Shown: positions 16,821 to 25,733 of the stretch, one piece after another | Layout of the letters: every line of letters begins with the position of its first letter | Numbering within the stretch: the stretch's first letter is position 1 | Assembly: GCA_020440605.1 (NCBI GenBank) | Contig: JAGRNT010000009.1 | Location: 118,459-182,458, forward strand | Source: a bacterium | GTDB lineage: Bacteria > 4484-113 > JAFGCY01 | Length of the DNA: 64,000 bases | Direction: 5' to 3' | The notes under the pieces: generated by a model | The model's database searches: none | What the model saw: only the letters and a program-made list of their open reading frames with translations | What the model was told of the DNA's origin: nothing | Position numbers and translations under genes: made by a program

Positions 16821-18413
16821 CTAGAAGGGCGGCGAGGCGAACCAGTTCACTGCCGTGACGTTGGCATCCACGACCACCACCTGCTGGCTGAACGGGGTGA
16901 TGGTCCAGCCGCCCTTGGTGCAGGTTGCGGTGTAGATTCCGCTCGGCACGTTGCTGATGCTGTAGCCGCCGCCGCTCAGGCTCACGCCGTTGATCGGCGG
17001 GCCGGATTCCGGGGTGAGTGTGATCGTCGCCCCACTCAGGCCTCCCGGAGGACCACTGACCACTCCGCTCACGCTGTAGGTGCCGTTGTTGTCAGGAGAT
17101 GCCGCGAAGTTGATGCCGGTCACGTTGCTGGCCACGATGTCAACGTTCTGCGAGCTGGGGTTGAAGACCCAGCCAGTCAGGCTCGGGGTCACCGTGTAGC
17201 TGCCGGGGGACAGGTCCGGAACGCTGTACAGGCCGTTGCTGTCCGTCGTCGTCACATACGCGCCTGGATTGACCGTGATCGTCACGTTCTCGAGATTGCT
17301 CGTGCCGACACTGATTCCGCCGCTGATGCTGTACGTTGCCGCCACGACCTCGCTGCCGGTGAAGTCATTGCCGGTGCTGTCCGCATCACTGACGGTGAGA
17401 TTGATGCTCGTCGGCGCGAATTCATAGCCGGCCAGGCTGGGGGTCAGGGTGTAGCTGCCGTTGACGATCCCGCCGATGCTGAAGTCACCGGCGTTGTCAG
17501 TCTGGATGCTGAAACCGCCGGGGGTGAGCGTCATCAGCACGTTTTCCAGCCCACCGCCCAGGTCCAGCTGCACGTTGCCGCTCACGCTGTGGCTGGGAAT
17601 GCCCAGATCCTGCATGGCGAACTCCACGTCCGTCACGTCGGCGATGCTGATCTCCACCACCTCATTGCCGGGGGTGAAGCCGTAGCCGGCCTTGGCCGGG
17701 GTCAGGGTGTAGCTGCCCGGGGCCAGCCCGCTGAAGCTGAAAGCACCGGCGCTGTCAGACAGCACACTGCTGGCACCGGGTTCGATGAAGATCTCGACAT
17801 CCTGCACATTCAGTGCATCCAGCGGGTCATAGACCACACCGCTGATGGTGTACGTCACTGTGCTGTCGGTCTGGACGTTGGCACCGTTGATCACGAATTC
17901 ACTGAGATCCCAGCCCACCACGGCAAAGTAGAACACGCCGGTGGGCGAGGTGTAGTCGCCGCCGCTCGTGAGCATGAACTCCTCAGTACCGCTGCTGAGC
18001 GGTGCCCCGAACTGCCAGCGCCCGCTGCTGAAATCCGCCAGGCCCAGCCAGGGAGCACGTCCGGAGCTGAGTGAGATGTCCAGCACCAGCTTCACGAGCG
18101 GATCGCCCGCGCTGTCAAAGCTGTAGATCGCATATTCCAGGCCGTCCGCCGGGACGTTGAATGACAGGGCATTCAGGCTGGCGAGCGCGCCACTGCTCTT
18201 CTGGAAGAATTCACTGCCCTTGATCTGGTTGTCCACCACCACCGCACCGCTGCGGTCAACGGGGAAGGGTGGCAGCAGCTCCGCAGGCACTGCGGAAAGC
18301 AGCGGCTGCTCGGTCTGCGGGGCGACGATAGGCGCATTGTTTCCGGAACAGGCCGCGAGCAGGCAGGAGCCGCACATCGCCAGCAGCACGGAACGGAACA
18401 GGGACAGCTTCAT
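16821..18413 (-). CDS. Lipoprotein with carboxypeptidase-regulatory-like repeats
   Basis: 530 residues starting MKLSLFRSVLLAMCG with a lipobox (LLAAC). The first ~200 residues are a unique domain. After that come four repeats of 75-90 residues built on the pattern YTISGVVYDPL, DVEIFIEPGA, SDSAGAFSFSGLAPGSYTLT, then an aromatic-Pro phrase such as YGFTPGNEVVEIS. That is the carboxypeptidase D regulatory fold, an adhesion or scaffold module. ATG 18413 has CTGGAGA upstream; an earlier in-frame start lacks this. Enzymatic activity is not evident. Confidence 0.85.
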   Translation of the reverse strand: MKLSLFRSVLLAMCGSCLLAACSGNNAPIVAPQTEQPLLSAVPAELLPPFPVDRSGAVVVDNQIKGSEFFQKSSGALASLNALSFNVPADGLEYAIYSFDSAGDPLVKLVLDISLSSGRAPWLGLADFSSGRWQFGAPLSSGTEEFMLTSGGDYTSPTGVFYFAVVGWDLSEFVINGANVQTDSTVTYTISGVVYDPLDALNVQDVEIFIEPGASSVLSDSAGAFSFSGLAPGSYTLTPAKAGYGFTPGNEVVEISIADVTDVEFAMQDLGIPSHSVSGNVQLDLGGGLENVLMTLTPGGFSIQTDNAGDFSIGGIVNGSYTLTPSLAGYEFAPTSINLTVSDADSTGNDFTGSEVVAATYSISGGISVGTSNLENVTITVNPGAYVTTTDSNGLYSVPDLSPGSYTVTPSLTGWVFNPSSQNVDIVASNVTGINFAASPDNNGTYSVSGVVSGPPGGLSGATITLTPESGPPINGVSLSGGGYSISNVPSGIYTATCTKGGWTITPFSQQVVVVDANVTAVNWFASPPF

Positions 18414-18589
18414 ACATTCTCCAGCCGGGGGGTGAGCTTGCCGCGCAGTTACGGTCCCCAATACGCGGTGCAGACCCTGAAGGCCATGCAAATTCAGGTT
18501 AGAACGGGTTTCAACCCAGATTAATTATGACGCGCCTGCAGCCGAAGTCAATGGACAGTTGGCCCGCTTTCCGGACTGTACACCGGGAC

Positions 18590-18820
18590 CTACCACCACC
18601 AGGAGTCGTAGGGGTAGCGGTCGCGGCCGTTGACCACGCCATCGCGGTCATAGTCCTCCCAGTACCACCAGGAGTCGTGCCGGTGGCGGTAGTCGTAATC
18701 CGGGCAGTCGCACCAGTAGTCATCATCCCGCAGTCCCACGGACACATAGCCGGAGCAGCCCGTAGCACCGATAGCCAGCAGGCCCAGCATGCAGATCAGC
18801 AGGATTCTCACAGCAGCCAT
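18590..18820 (-). CDS. Small lipoprotein rich in Asp, Tyr and Trp
   Basis: A 76-residue product with a signal peptide (ILLICMLGLLAIGATGC, lipobox ATGC). The mature part is strikingly rich in Asp, Tyr, Arg, His and Trp: DDDYWCDCPDYDYRHRHDSW and a C-terminal run of three Trp. The composition hints at metal binding or surface adhesion, but no family is recognised. Its ATG overlaps the stop of the DUF1272 gene by one base (TGATG), so the two are translationally coupled. Confidence 0.65.
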   Translation of the reverse strand: MAAVRILLICMLGLLAIGATGCSGYVSVGLRDDDYWCDCPDYDYRHRHDSWWYWEDYDRDGVVNGRDRYPYDSWWW

Positions 18821-19029
18821 CACATATCCTCGTGTTGCCGGGCACTCTGACCGGAACTGCTGCGGCGCGGGCGGCGCACCAGCTCTCCATCGCAGCTGGG
18901 ACAGATGTGCATCAGGTGCTCGGCGCAGTTCTCGCAGAAGCTGCACTCATGGGAGCAGATGAACGCCCTGCCCCCGGGCGGCAGCTCCGCATCACAACGC
19001 TCGCAGCGGGTCTTCATTTCGAGTGCCAT
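18820..19029 (-). CDS. DUF1272-type zinc-ribbon protein
   Basis: A 69-residue protein beginning MALEMKTRCERCDAELPPGG and ending CPSCDGELVRRP, the recognised DUF1272 pattern. The Cys pairs (CERC, CSHECSFCENC, CPSC) should form a treble-clef zinc site. The function of the family is unknown. GGAGG lies before the ATG. It is followed by a basic Ser/Arg tail and is coupled to the small lipoprotein. Confidence 0.85.
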   Translation of the reverse strand: MALEMKTRCERCDAELPPGGRAFICSHECSFCENCAEHLMHICPSCDGELVRRPRRSSSGQSARQHEDM

Positions 19030-19142
19030 GCCAGCCTCCACCACACCATAGTTTTAACTTATTCAGTCCAGCCGCGCATTATTCTTATCGGGGTTATCCA
19101 AAAACAGTCCACAAGGCTCTAGCGGCCTATACACCTGTTTGC

Positions 19143-19148
19143 TACAAT
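19143..19148 (+). promoter_or_regulatory. Start-proximal -10 of ftsK
   Basis: TACAAT, then 7 nt, then ATG 19156. No Shine-Dalgarno and no good -35 are visible. Confidence 0.5.
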
Positions 19149-19155
19149 CCAGCAG

Positions 19156-21912
19156 ATGCCTGTCAGCAAGCCCAAGAGCAGCACGGGACGGTCGGCCAGC
19201 ACTCCACGCAAGGCCGGCAGCACTGCGCGCAAACCCGCCGCGAAGAAGCGCAGCAGCACGAGCCGCAGCAGTTCCACTCGCAGCAGCAGCCGCGCGAAGG
19301 CTCCCGCCGCGCAGCAGGGGCACAGCTTCGGCCGCGACCTGATGATCCTCTCATCCGTGGCCCTGGCACTGTTCATGGGCTTCGCGGTCTACTACCCGAG
19401 CTTCTCGGATCCCGTCGGCCCGCTGGTCCACAACTCACTGCGAACCTCAATCGGGATCGGGATGTACGTGATCCCGATCGTGATGGCCTGCGTGCCATTC
19501 CTGTTCTTCGAGAACAAGTGGCGGCCGCGCTTCCTCGGAGCCTGGCTCTGGAGCTGGGCGCTGACGATCCTCGGTGCACTGATCGGCGGCTGCTTCACAC
19601 TGCACGACTGGGGCGGACTGCTCGGCGACAGTGCAGCGAGCCTCGGGCGCAGCTACATGGGCAACTACTACGTCGTGCTCGTCGGCGCGATCAGCCTGCT
19701 CGTGGTCGTGCGCATCGTGGGCTGGCGGCCCTTCGTAAGCATCGCCAGGGGCAGCGTGCAGGCTGGTGCCAGGGCCGTGGAGGCCGCGGGCCAGTTCAAG
19801 GCCCAGATCTCCGAGGAAGCCGCGATCCTGCGTGAGGAGCGCGAGATCCGTACGCGTGAACAGGTCGCACGCCAGAATGAGCGGCGCAGCCAGGCGGAGC
19901 AGGACCTGATCAATGCCGAGCTGGAAGTCGCGGATGCCCCCGAGGATGACAGCCCGATCATCCGTGAAAAGCCCGCCAGGGCGAAGCCTACCCAGACTGC
20001 CGAGGCAAGCGCACCGCCTGCTGAGTCACAGAGCGAGCCTGTGCAGGCTGCCGCTCAGACTGACAATGCGCCTGCAATAACTGAAACTGCCGATGTCCCC
20101 GTGCCGCCCGTCGACCTGAGTGTCACCGGCCTGCCGAGTCTCACCACCGCCGAGTCCGTGCTGGCGGCGGAAGCCGTGCGCAGCCAGGATGACTTCATTG
20201 AGGTCGTCAATTCCGCCGGGAATGGCAATGCTTCCGATACACAATCCGCCGCACAGCATGTGGAGGCTCAGTCCGTCGGGGAGCAGGCCATCCCTGAAGT
20301 GCAGCTCATGGACAGCCTGGCGGAGACAGAGATAGAATCCCCGGCCAGCCAGCCGGTGGCAGCCCAGCCTGAAGAGCAGCCGCAGACTCAGGCGCAGTCC
20401 GTTCCCGCTGAGATCCCCGAGGTGGATGACTCCGAGCGCCGCCTGCGCGAGCTGGTGGAGGACCACGGGGCCCACGGCGAGGAGCAGCAGAGCCTGTTCC
20501 CGCAGCTTGCCAATGACTACACCCTGCCCGGGGTGGAACTGCTGAAGGACTCCGTCGTCAGCGGCGGGGAGGAGCAGCACCTCGCTCCGCGCGCCCGGAT
20601 CATCGAGAAGACACTCGCCAGCTTCAACATCGAGGCCCGCTGCGCCAACTGGGTGGTCGGCCCGCGCGTGACCCGCTTCGAGATCAAGATCGGCCCCGGC
20701 ATCAATGTCAACAAGATCAGCAACCTCGCTGACAACCTCGCGCTGGAGCTGGCAGTCAAGGCCGTGCGGATCGAGGCCCCGATCCCGGGCATGAGCGCCG
20801 TGGGGATCGAGGTCCCGAACGCCAGCCCGGATCTCGTGACGCTCAAGGACATCCTCACGAGCAGCATCTTCCGCAACAACAACCACCCGCTCACGGTTGC
20901 CATCGGCCGTGACATCGCCGGCAACCCGATCATCGCCAACCTCGCCAAGATGCCGCACCTGCTTGTGGCCGGCGCCACCGGCTCGGGCAAGTCGGTCTGC
21001 CTCAACACGCTGATCGTCAGCCTGCTGATGCGCAACACGCCCGAGACCCTGCGCATGATCCTGATCGATCCGAAGCGCGTCGAAATGACGAGCTATGAGG
21101 ATGCGCCGCTGCTGGCCTGTCCCGTGGTCTGCGAGGTCAACCAGGCCCAGAGTGCGCTGAAGTGGGTCGTGGCCGAGATGGACCGCCGCTACCGCCTGCT
21201 GCAGGCGCACAAGGCGCGCAACATCGCGACCTTCAATGACAGCGTGGAGCGCCACAAGCGCCTGCCCTTCCTGGTCGTCGTCATCGACGAGCTGGCGGAC
21301 CTGATGATGCTCGCCGGCAAGACCATCGAGGCCCTGATCTGCCGCATCACGCAGCTCAGCCGCGCAGTCGGGATCCACATGGTGATCGCCACCCAGCGTC
21401 CGGACGTGAAGGTCATCACCGGCCTGATCAAGGCCAATGTCCCGAGCCGCATCGCCTTCGCCGTTGTCAGCAACGTTGACAGCCGCACGATCCTCGACGG
21501 CGGCGGTGCCGAGAAGCTGCTCGGCAGCGGCGACATGCTGTTCTCGCCGATCGGGGAGAACGTGCCGCTGCGCGTGCAGGGCTGCTTCCTTTCCGATGAT
21601 GAAATCAACCGCGTCACCGCCTGGTGCCGCGAGCAGGCCCCGCCGCGCTATGACGAGGGCATCACGCAGTTCGGTGACGACGATGAGGATGGCGCGGGCT
21701 CAACCGTCGGTGCCGGCGGCGGCCCGGATGACGACCCGCTGCTCGGCGAGGCGGAGCAGATCGTGCGCTCCACGGGCCGGGCCTCCACGAGCTTCCTGCA
21801 GCGCAAGCTGAAGATCGGCTATAACCGCGCCGCACGCCTGATGGAGGAGCTGGAATTCGCCGAGGTGGTCACCCCGCCGGACCATGCCGGCAACAGGTCA
21901 GTGATCCCCTAG
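19156..21912 (+). CDS. ftsK: DNA translocase FtsK/SpoIIIE
   Basis: Septal motor that pumps chromosome ends into daughter cells. In order: a Ser/Lys/Arg-rich N-terminal tail (residues 1-55), four membrane helices (about 60-195), a Glu/Pro/Ala-rich linker (about 200-445), the RecA-like motor with Walker A GATGSGKSVCLN (near 606) and Walker B FLVVVIDELADLMML, and a C-terminal winged-helix gamma domain (STSFLQRKLKIGYNRAARLM). ATQRPDVKVITGLIKANVPSRIAF is typical of the family. At 918 residues it has the common four-helix, long-linker form. It is probably leaderless. Confidence 0.97.
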   Translation: MPVSKPKSSTGRSASTPRKAGSTARKPAAKKRSSTSRSSSTRSSSRAKAPAAQQGHSFGRDLMILSSVALALFMGFAVYYPSFSDPVGPLVHNSLRTSIGIGMYVIPIVMACVPFLFFENKWRPRFLGAWLWSWALTILGALIGGCFTLHDWGGLLGDSAASLGRSYMGNYYVVLVGAISLLVVVRIVGWRPFVSIARGSVQAGARAVEAAGQFKAQISEEAAILREEREIRTREQVARQNERRSQAEQDLINAELEVADAPEDDSPIIREKPARAKPTQTAEASAPPAESQSEPVQAAAQTDNAPAITETADVPVPPVDLSVTGLPSLTTAESVLAAEAVRSQDDFIEVVNSAGNGNASDTQSAAQHVEAQSVGEQAIPEVQLMDSLAETEIESPASQPVAAQPEEQPQTQAQSVPAEIPEVDDSERRLRELVEDHGAHGEEQQSLFPQLANDYTLPGVELLKDSVVSGGEEQHLAPRARIIEKTLASFNIEARCANWVVGPRVTRFEIKIGPGINVNKISNLADNLALELAVKAVRIEAPIPGMSAVGIEVPNASPDLVTLKDILTSSIFRNNNHPLTVAIGRDIAGNPIIANLAKMPHLLVAGATGSGKSVCLNTLIVSLLMRNTPETLRMILIDPKRVEMTSYEDAPLLACPVVCEVNQAQSALKWVVAEMDRRYRLLQAHKARNIATFNDSVERHKRLPFLVVVIDELADLMMLAGKTIEALICRITQLSRAVGIHMVIATQRPDVKVITGLIKANVPSRIAFAVVSNVDSRTILDGGGAEKLLGSGDMLFSPIGENVPLRVQGCFLSDDEINRVTAWCREQAPPRYDEGITQFGDDDEDGAGSTVGAGGGPDDDPLLGEAEQIVRSTGRASTSFLQRKLKIGYNRAARLMEELEFAEVVTPPDHAGNRSVIP

Positions 21913-21914
21913 GC

Positions 21915-21964
21915 TTGACTTTGTATATGAATTGCATACAATCGTATGTGATATGCATACAATT
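21915..21964 (+). promoter_or_regulatory. Promoter and likely operator of the MNT-HEPN module
   Basis: TTGACT (21915-21920), 16 nt, TACAAT (21937-21942). A palindrome, TTGTAT with ATACAA (21921-21941), covers the spacer and -10. The word TGCATACAAT occurs again at 21954-21963, across the ATG. The first gene encodes a winged helix, so autoregulation here is likely. Confidence 0.65.
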
Positions 21965-22546
21965 GTCGCCGATCCGCTCAGCTCCTGGCTGTTTCCGAAG
22001 GTCCGCATGGCCGTGCTTTCACGCCTTCTGCTGGACCGTAGGGAATGGCATGCCCGCGAACTGGCACGTGTCACGGGGCTCAATCACGCTGCCGTTGGCA
22101 AGGAACTTGCCGCGATGGCGGAGGCAGGCGTGGCCCTCAGCCGCCGCAGTGGCAACCGCATCTACTACTCGGCCAATATTGCCTGTTCCGTCCACCACGA
22201 ACTATTGATGCTGGTCACCAAAACGGCCGGGATCGCGGACGCGCTGCGTCGTGCCCTGGCGCCATTGTCAGATCGCATCAGCATGGCGTACATCTTTGGC
22301 AGTATGGCAACGGGCAGCGGCCGCTCGCACAGCGACATTGACCTGATGGTGGTGGGCAGTATCAGTGTGAGCGAACTGATTGAAGCCCTTGCTGATGCGG
22401 AGGATCAACTGCGCCGGGAAGTCAATTCCTCAGTGTTCTCGCAGAAGGAATATCAGCAGAAACTTGCAGAGAGAGAGGGCTTCATTCATGATGTCCATCA
22501 TGGTGAAAGACTCATGCTGATCGGAGCGGATCATGAGCCTCAGTGA
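21953..22546 (+). CDS. Winged-helix/MNT nucleotidyltransferase protein (probable antitoxin)
   Basis: 197 residues. The first ~90 form an ArsR-like winged helix (WHARELARVTGLNHAAVGKEL, then a wing at ALSRRSGNRIYYSAN). The C-terminal half is a minimal nucleotidyltransferase with AYIFGSMATGSGRSHSDIDL, the GS...DxD signature of MNT antitoxins. In MNT-HEPN systems this enzyme AMPylates and silences the HEPN toxin. The next gene overlaps by 14 bp. An in-frame TTG at 21932 is the other possible start, but it precedes the -10. A chromosomal ArsR-type regulator with an added NTase is the alternative reading. Confidence 0.78.
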   Translation: MHTIVADPLSSWLFPKVRMAVLSRLLLDRREWHARELARVTGLNHAAVGKELAAMAEAGVALSRRSGNRIYYSANIACSVHHELLMLVTKTAGIADALRRALAPLSDRISMAYIFGSMATGSGRSHSDIDLMVVGSISVSELIEALADAEDQLRREVNSSVFSQKEYQQKLAEREGFIHDVHHGERLMLIGADHEPQ

Positions 22547-22979
22547 AATGGAGGCTGAGGGCAAGCTGCAACCACAGGTCAGCAGCACTGAGGAACTGCG
22601 AAATCTGCGCGAGAATGTGCTGCGCAATCTGCAGGATGCATCTGTCGAGGTTGTCAGTAATGAAGGACGAATGGAAAGTGCCTATCACGCAATCCTGCTG
22701 AGTGCCAGACTTGCTCTCAGAGTGAATGAATACCGGCCTGACAATTCCGGAAACGTGCATGTGATCACGCTTGACAGTCTTCAGGGAACACTCGCAATTG
22801 ATGCAGTGAAGCTCCGCTATTTTCAAAGACTGAGGTCGAAACGGCACCTGATCCTGTATGAAGGTGCAGTGGAAGTATCAGATTCGGAGCTGGAAACAGC
22901 ACGCAATGAGGCAGCACAGCTATTCAGGCAAGCAGTTGAATATGTTGAGGGATTCAGACCAGGACTGTTTGCAGATTAG
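22533..22979 (+). CDS. HEPN-like protein, probable toxin partner
   Basis: 148 residues, largely helical. RLRSKRHLILYEG holds an R-x5-H pair inside the Rx4-6H window of HEPN RNases, followed by the Tyr common in this family. GGAG precedes the ATG, which lies within the end of the MNT gene. The base composition (many A/T-ending codons, AT-rich 3' half) differs from its neighbours and suggests horizontal transfer. HEPN toxins cleave RNA. I see no transmembrane segment. Confidence 0.68.
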   Translation: MSLSEMEAEGKLQPQVSSTEELRNLRENVLRNLQDASVEVVSNEGRMESAYHAILLSARLALRVNEYRPDNSGNVHVITLDSLQGTLAIDAVKLRYFQRLRSKRHLILYEGAVEVSDSELETARNEAAQLFRQAVEYVEGFRPGLFAD

Positions 22980-23000
22980 CAATACCGGTAGCCATACCCC

Positions 23001-23483
23001 CTAACTGCTTACCGGCGGCCAAATCCCCAGCAGTCTCCGCATCAGCACGATCTGTCCGAGGTGGTATGAATTGTGCAGGGCGTGGCTCGTGATGATGATC
23101 CCCACATTGCGGTCACCGAAATGCACCTGTTCCAGCGCGCCCTCGCGCTCAGGCGTTGCCAGAAGCTGCGCCAGCACTTCATGGAAGTGCGCCACCTGGG
23201 CCTCCCAGGCATCGGGTCCGACCGCCGGGAAATCCGTCACACCGAATTCAAAATCCTCCGGCAGTTCCGCCATGCCCTGTGACAGTTCCAGCCGCCGGTC
23301 CTGCCAGTAATTCATGTGTCCCAGCAGCCCGGCGATGGTGTAGGGCAGGCCCGCAATCTCCCGACAGGCCAGCTCAGGCGTGATCCCGCCGAGGATCTTC
23401 CTCGGGTCCTCATGTTCCCACTCGCCGCCGTAGAGGATTGCCAGTACGTCCCTGCCCGGGTTGATTGCCGTGATTGCGTCCAT
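23001..23483 (-). CDS. DinB-family metal-binding four-helix protein
   Basis: 160 residues. The three-His pattern of the DinB superfamily is visible: YTIAGLLGHMNYWQDRRLE, then HALHNSYHLGQIVLMRRLLG. Members include thiol transferases and stress proteins with a divalent metal. The substrate cannot be predicted. ATG 23483 lies 6 nt after TAGAAT with no Shine-Dalgarno. It converges with the HEPN gene, 21 bp apart. Confidence 0.85.
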   Translation of the reverse strand: MDAITAINPGRDVLAILYGGEWEHEDPRKILGGITPELACREIAGLPYTIAGLLGHMNYWQDRRLELSQGMAELPEDFEFGVTDFPAVGPDAWEAQVAHFHEVLAQLLATPEREGALEQVHFGDRNVGIIITSHALHNSYHLGQIVLMRRLLGIWPPVSS

Positions 23484-23489
23484 GCCCAG

Positions 23490-23495
23490 ATTCTA
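23490..23495 (-). promoter_or_regulatory. Start-proximal -10 of the DinB-like gene
   Basis: Minus strand TAGAAT, then 6 nt, then ATG 23483. Confidence 0.55.
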
Positions 23496-23512
23496 GCTTG
23501 ATCCGCGGCGGG

Positions 23513-24706
23513 CTACCACTGGTAGAGGGCCTGCGGCGCGCTCAGGTCGTACTCCTCCGGGATTCTGGCAATCTCAGACGGCAGACTTTCATCGGCATCC
23601 ACATAGGCCAGTTCATTGAGCATGCTCGTATACCGGTCATAGTGGATCTGCTTGATCTGCTTCCACTGCCATTCCTTTTCGCCCTGGGCATAGGGCAGCA
23701 GGAACAGCAGCGCTTCGCGGATCCCGGCGCCCTCGTCGTCCCGGTAATGCCAGAGGTCCACATCCACATGCTGTGCCAGCCGGGCCAGCACCACCATGGC
23801 CCAGAGGTTGTAGATGCTGTAGTCCCAGCTCTTGGTGCGGCGCAGCTCCAGCGGCTGGCTGCCATCGGCGGCGATCTGCGGGGCGAAGCGCTTCTCACCC
23901 GCAGCATTGCAGACCCGTCGCGCCGTCTCCTCATCATCGAGGAACAGCGAAATGCTGACAATCAGCGTGTCGTACCAGGTGCCGTGATTATTGAAGGTCG
24001 CAGCCTCCGCGCGGCCTTTGTCACTGGTCAGGAGCCAGTCCCGGAACTCCCTGAACCACTGCCGGATGCCTTCGCGATCCTCCATGGTCCAGCCCTCCCA
24101 GCTTTCCAGCATCGTGATGTGATCCAGCAGCTCGGCGGTCTGCGACCAGTCGATGATCCCGAAGCCGCTGCCATCGCGCCGTCCGGGGATCGCCTGGGCG
24201 TGCTCGAGGTTCGGGTTCATGCGGGTTTCCTCATCCAGAAACCAGGCGCGCAGCAGCACTGCCGCATGCCCGGCATAACGCTCATCCCCGCTGAAATGCC
24301 AGGCCAGGCAGAGCTGGCGCAGCGCGGAGAACAGCCGGGACTTGTTGCCGGCATCCGGCAGTGCGCGGCTCTGGGGGCTGACCTCGCCGTCACGGTTGAT
24401 CCAGGGCAGGCCGTCCGGCTTATCCGGGTCCGGCCACCAGTAGGGGGCGTAGCTCAGGTAGTCATGCGGGTCGCCGCTGGCGGGCAGCTGCTCCTTGTTG
24501 ACGACGCTCAGCGGTTCCTGCTGCAGCTCCTGCTCGGCGCGGGCCAGCAGATTCTGCAGCGCGGGGTACAGCGCGCCGTCCTCGCTGCGGCAGTCGCGAC
24601 CGCGCATCTCCAGCAGGAAGTCGCTGTAGTAGTACAGCTCAGCCGCCGCCGGCGAGCAGAGCAGCATCAGGCCAGGCAGGCACAGGCAGATCATTCTGAG
24701 GAGCAT
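23513..24706 (-). CDS. Secreted alginate-lyase-family polysaccharide lyase
   Basis: 397 residues with a signal peptide (to about residue 22, ending AAAE). DYLSYAPYWWPDPDKPDGLP, CLAWHFSGDERYAGHAAVLL, AWFLDEETRMNPNLEHAQ and TFNNHGTWYDTLIVSISLFL match the (alpha/alpha)6-toroid alginate lyase fold, with the NNHGTWYD block carrying the catalytic Asn and His. Relatives degrade alginate, glucuronan or similar uronates in the periplasm. The gene stands alone, with no polysaccharide-utilisation partners beside it. ATG 24706 is 6 nt after TATGCT. Confidence 0.85.
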   Translation of the reverse strand: MLLRMICLCLPGLMLLCSPAAAELYYYSDFLLEMRGRDCRSEDGALYPALQNLLARAEQELQQEPLSVVNKEQLPASGDPHDYLSYAPYWWPDPDKPDGLPWINRDGEVSPQSRALPDAGNKSRLFSALRQLCLAWHFSGDERYAGHAAVLLRAWFLDEETRMNPNLEHAQAIPGRRDGSGFGIIDWSQTAELLDHITMLESWEGWTMEDREGIRQWFREFRDWLLTSDKGRAEAATFNNHGTWYDTLIVSISLFLDDEETARRVCNAAGEKRFAPQIAADGSQPLELRRTKSWDYSIYNLWAMVVLARLAQHVDVDLWHYRDDEGAGIREALLFLLPYAQGEKEWQWKQIKQIHYDRYTSMLNELAYVDADESLPSEIARIPEEYDLSAPQALYQW

Positions 24707-24712
24707 TGCCAG

Positions 24713-24718
24713 AGCATA
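24713..24718 (-). promoter_or_regulatory. Start-proximal -10 of the polysaccharide lyase gene
   Basis: Minus strand TATGCT, then 6 nt, then ATG 24706. Confidence 0.45.
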
Positions 24719-24754
24719 GCGCAGGGCGCGCTACACAGATGCGGCAGTGCCTGC

Positions 24755-24760
24755 CATAAT
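24755..24760 (+). promoter_or_regulatory. Start-proximal -10 of the CPBP gene
   Basis: CATAAT, then 7 nt, then GTG 24768. TACACA lies 17 nt upstream as a weak -35. Confidence 0.45.
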
Positions 24761-24767
24761 GGACCCC

Positions 24768-25703
24768 GTGTCAGTTCCCGGTTCACCCGATGCCCGCCTC
24801 TCGCCGCTCTACGGCCTCGTGCTGCTGATGCTGCCCTGCGTCGCCGCGATGCAGGAATTCTTCTGGCAGATGCACCAGCTGCAGTTCATGGCCCTGCTGG
24901 CAATGCTCGTCGGGCTGGTGCTCTACACCCGCCGCGAGTACCTCGACCAGCGCGACGGGCAGTTCATCCCCACCGCGCTCTCCGACCTCGAACCGGCGGG
25001 GCACCTGCTGCTGCTCAGCATCTTCATGCTGGTGCACTTCGCGCTCGTGCGCTTCGTCTACGCGATCATCATCGGCAACCGGGCCTGGCTGATGCCGAAC
25101 CTCCTGAACCTGGCCGGCCTGCCGCTGCACCGTGACTACATCTACTACGGCCTGGAACTGGCGGCGGTGCTGGCCGTGCTGCACTACTCAAGCAAAATCG
25201 AGCGCGTGCGCTTCCACTTCAACCTGAAGTTCCGCTTCCTGCCGGTTGACATCCTGATCACGCTCGGCTTCCTCGTACTGACCTTCGGCGGGCTCTACGG
25301 CTATCAGCACTTCTTCGGCGAGACGCACGGTCAGTGGTCGCCATTCGGGATCTCGGCGGAGGCGGGCCGCGTGAAGTTCCTCGTGGCCGGTGCGGTATTC
25401 GCCGTGATCAATGCGCTGGTGGAGGAACTGTGGTTCCGCGGCGTGCTGCTCGGCTCATTGCGCACGCTGATGCGCGCGCGCTACCAGATCCTGCTGCAGG
25501 GTCTGGCCTTCGGCCTGATCCACTGGTACGGCACACCGCAGGGCATCATGGGCCTGATCCTCGCCGGGAGCTGGGGCGTGCTGCTCGGGGCCTGGACCTG
25601 GCGGCGGCGCAGCCTCTGGCCGGCCTTCATCGTGCATGTGTTTGCCGACTGGCTGATCTTCGCCTACACCGCCGCCAAATCCGGCAGTCTGCTTGCCAAC
25701 TGA
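24768..25703 (+). CDS. CPBP-family intramembrane metalloprotease (Rce1/Abi type)
   Basis: About eight hydrophobic helices. The CPBP motifs are in order: EELWFRGVLLGSLR (EExxxR), FGLIHWYG (FxxxH) and FIVHVFADWLIF (HxxxN/D). Homologs act in prenyl-protein processing in eukaryotes, and in bacteria in bacteriocin immunity or signalling. The protein has about 311 residues from GTG 24768; an ATG at 24759 and one at 24747 are in the same frame, but both overlap or precede the -10. Confidence 0.85.
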   Translation: MSVPGSPDARLSPLYGLVLLMLPCVAAMQEFFWQMHQLQFMALLAMLVGLVLYTRREYLDQRDGQFIPTALSDLEPAGHLLLLSIFMLVHFALVRFVYAIIIGNRAWLMPNLLNLAGLPLHRDYIYYGLELAAVLAVLHYSSKIERVRFHFNLKFRFLPVDILITLGFLVLTFGGLYGYQHFFGETHGQWSPFGISAEAGRVKFLVAGAVFAVINALVEELWFRGVLLGSLRTLMRARYQILLQGLAFGLIHWYGTPQGIMGLILAGSWGVLLGAWTWRRRSLWPAFIVHVFADWLIFAYTAAKSGSLLAN

Positions 25704-25733
25704 GGACATGGGATTTAGGTTGTAGGGCGTAGC

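Noticed and set aside
20026..21378. Long minus-strand open frame (450 codons) opposite ftsK
   Set aside because: It is the antisense of the ftsK motor, with the His/Asp/Leu/Val-rich look of a G+C-rich shadow frame.
22985..23010. Terminator after the HEPN-like gene
   Set aside because: CCGGTA/TACCGG arms exist but the loop is about 19 nt and there is no U-run.
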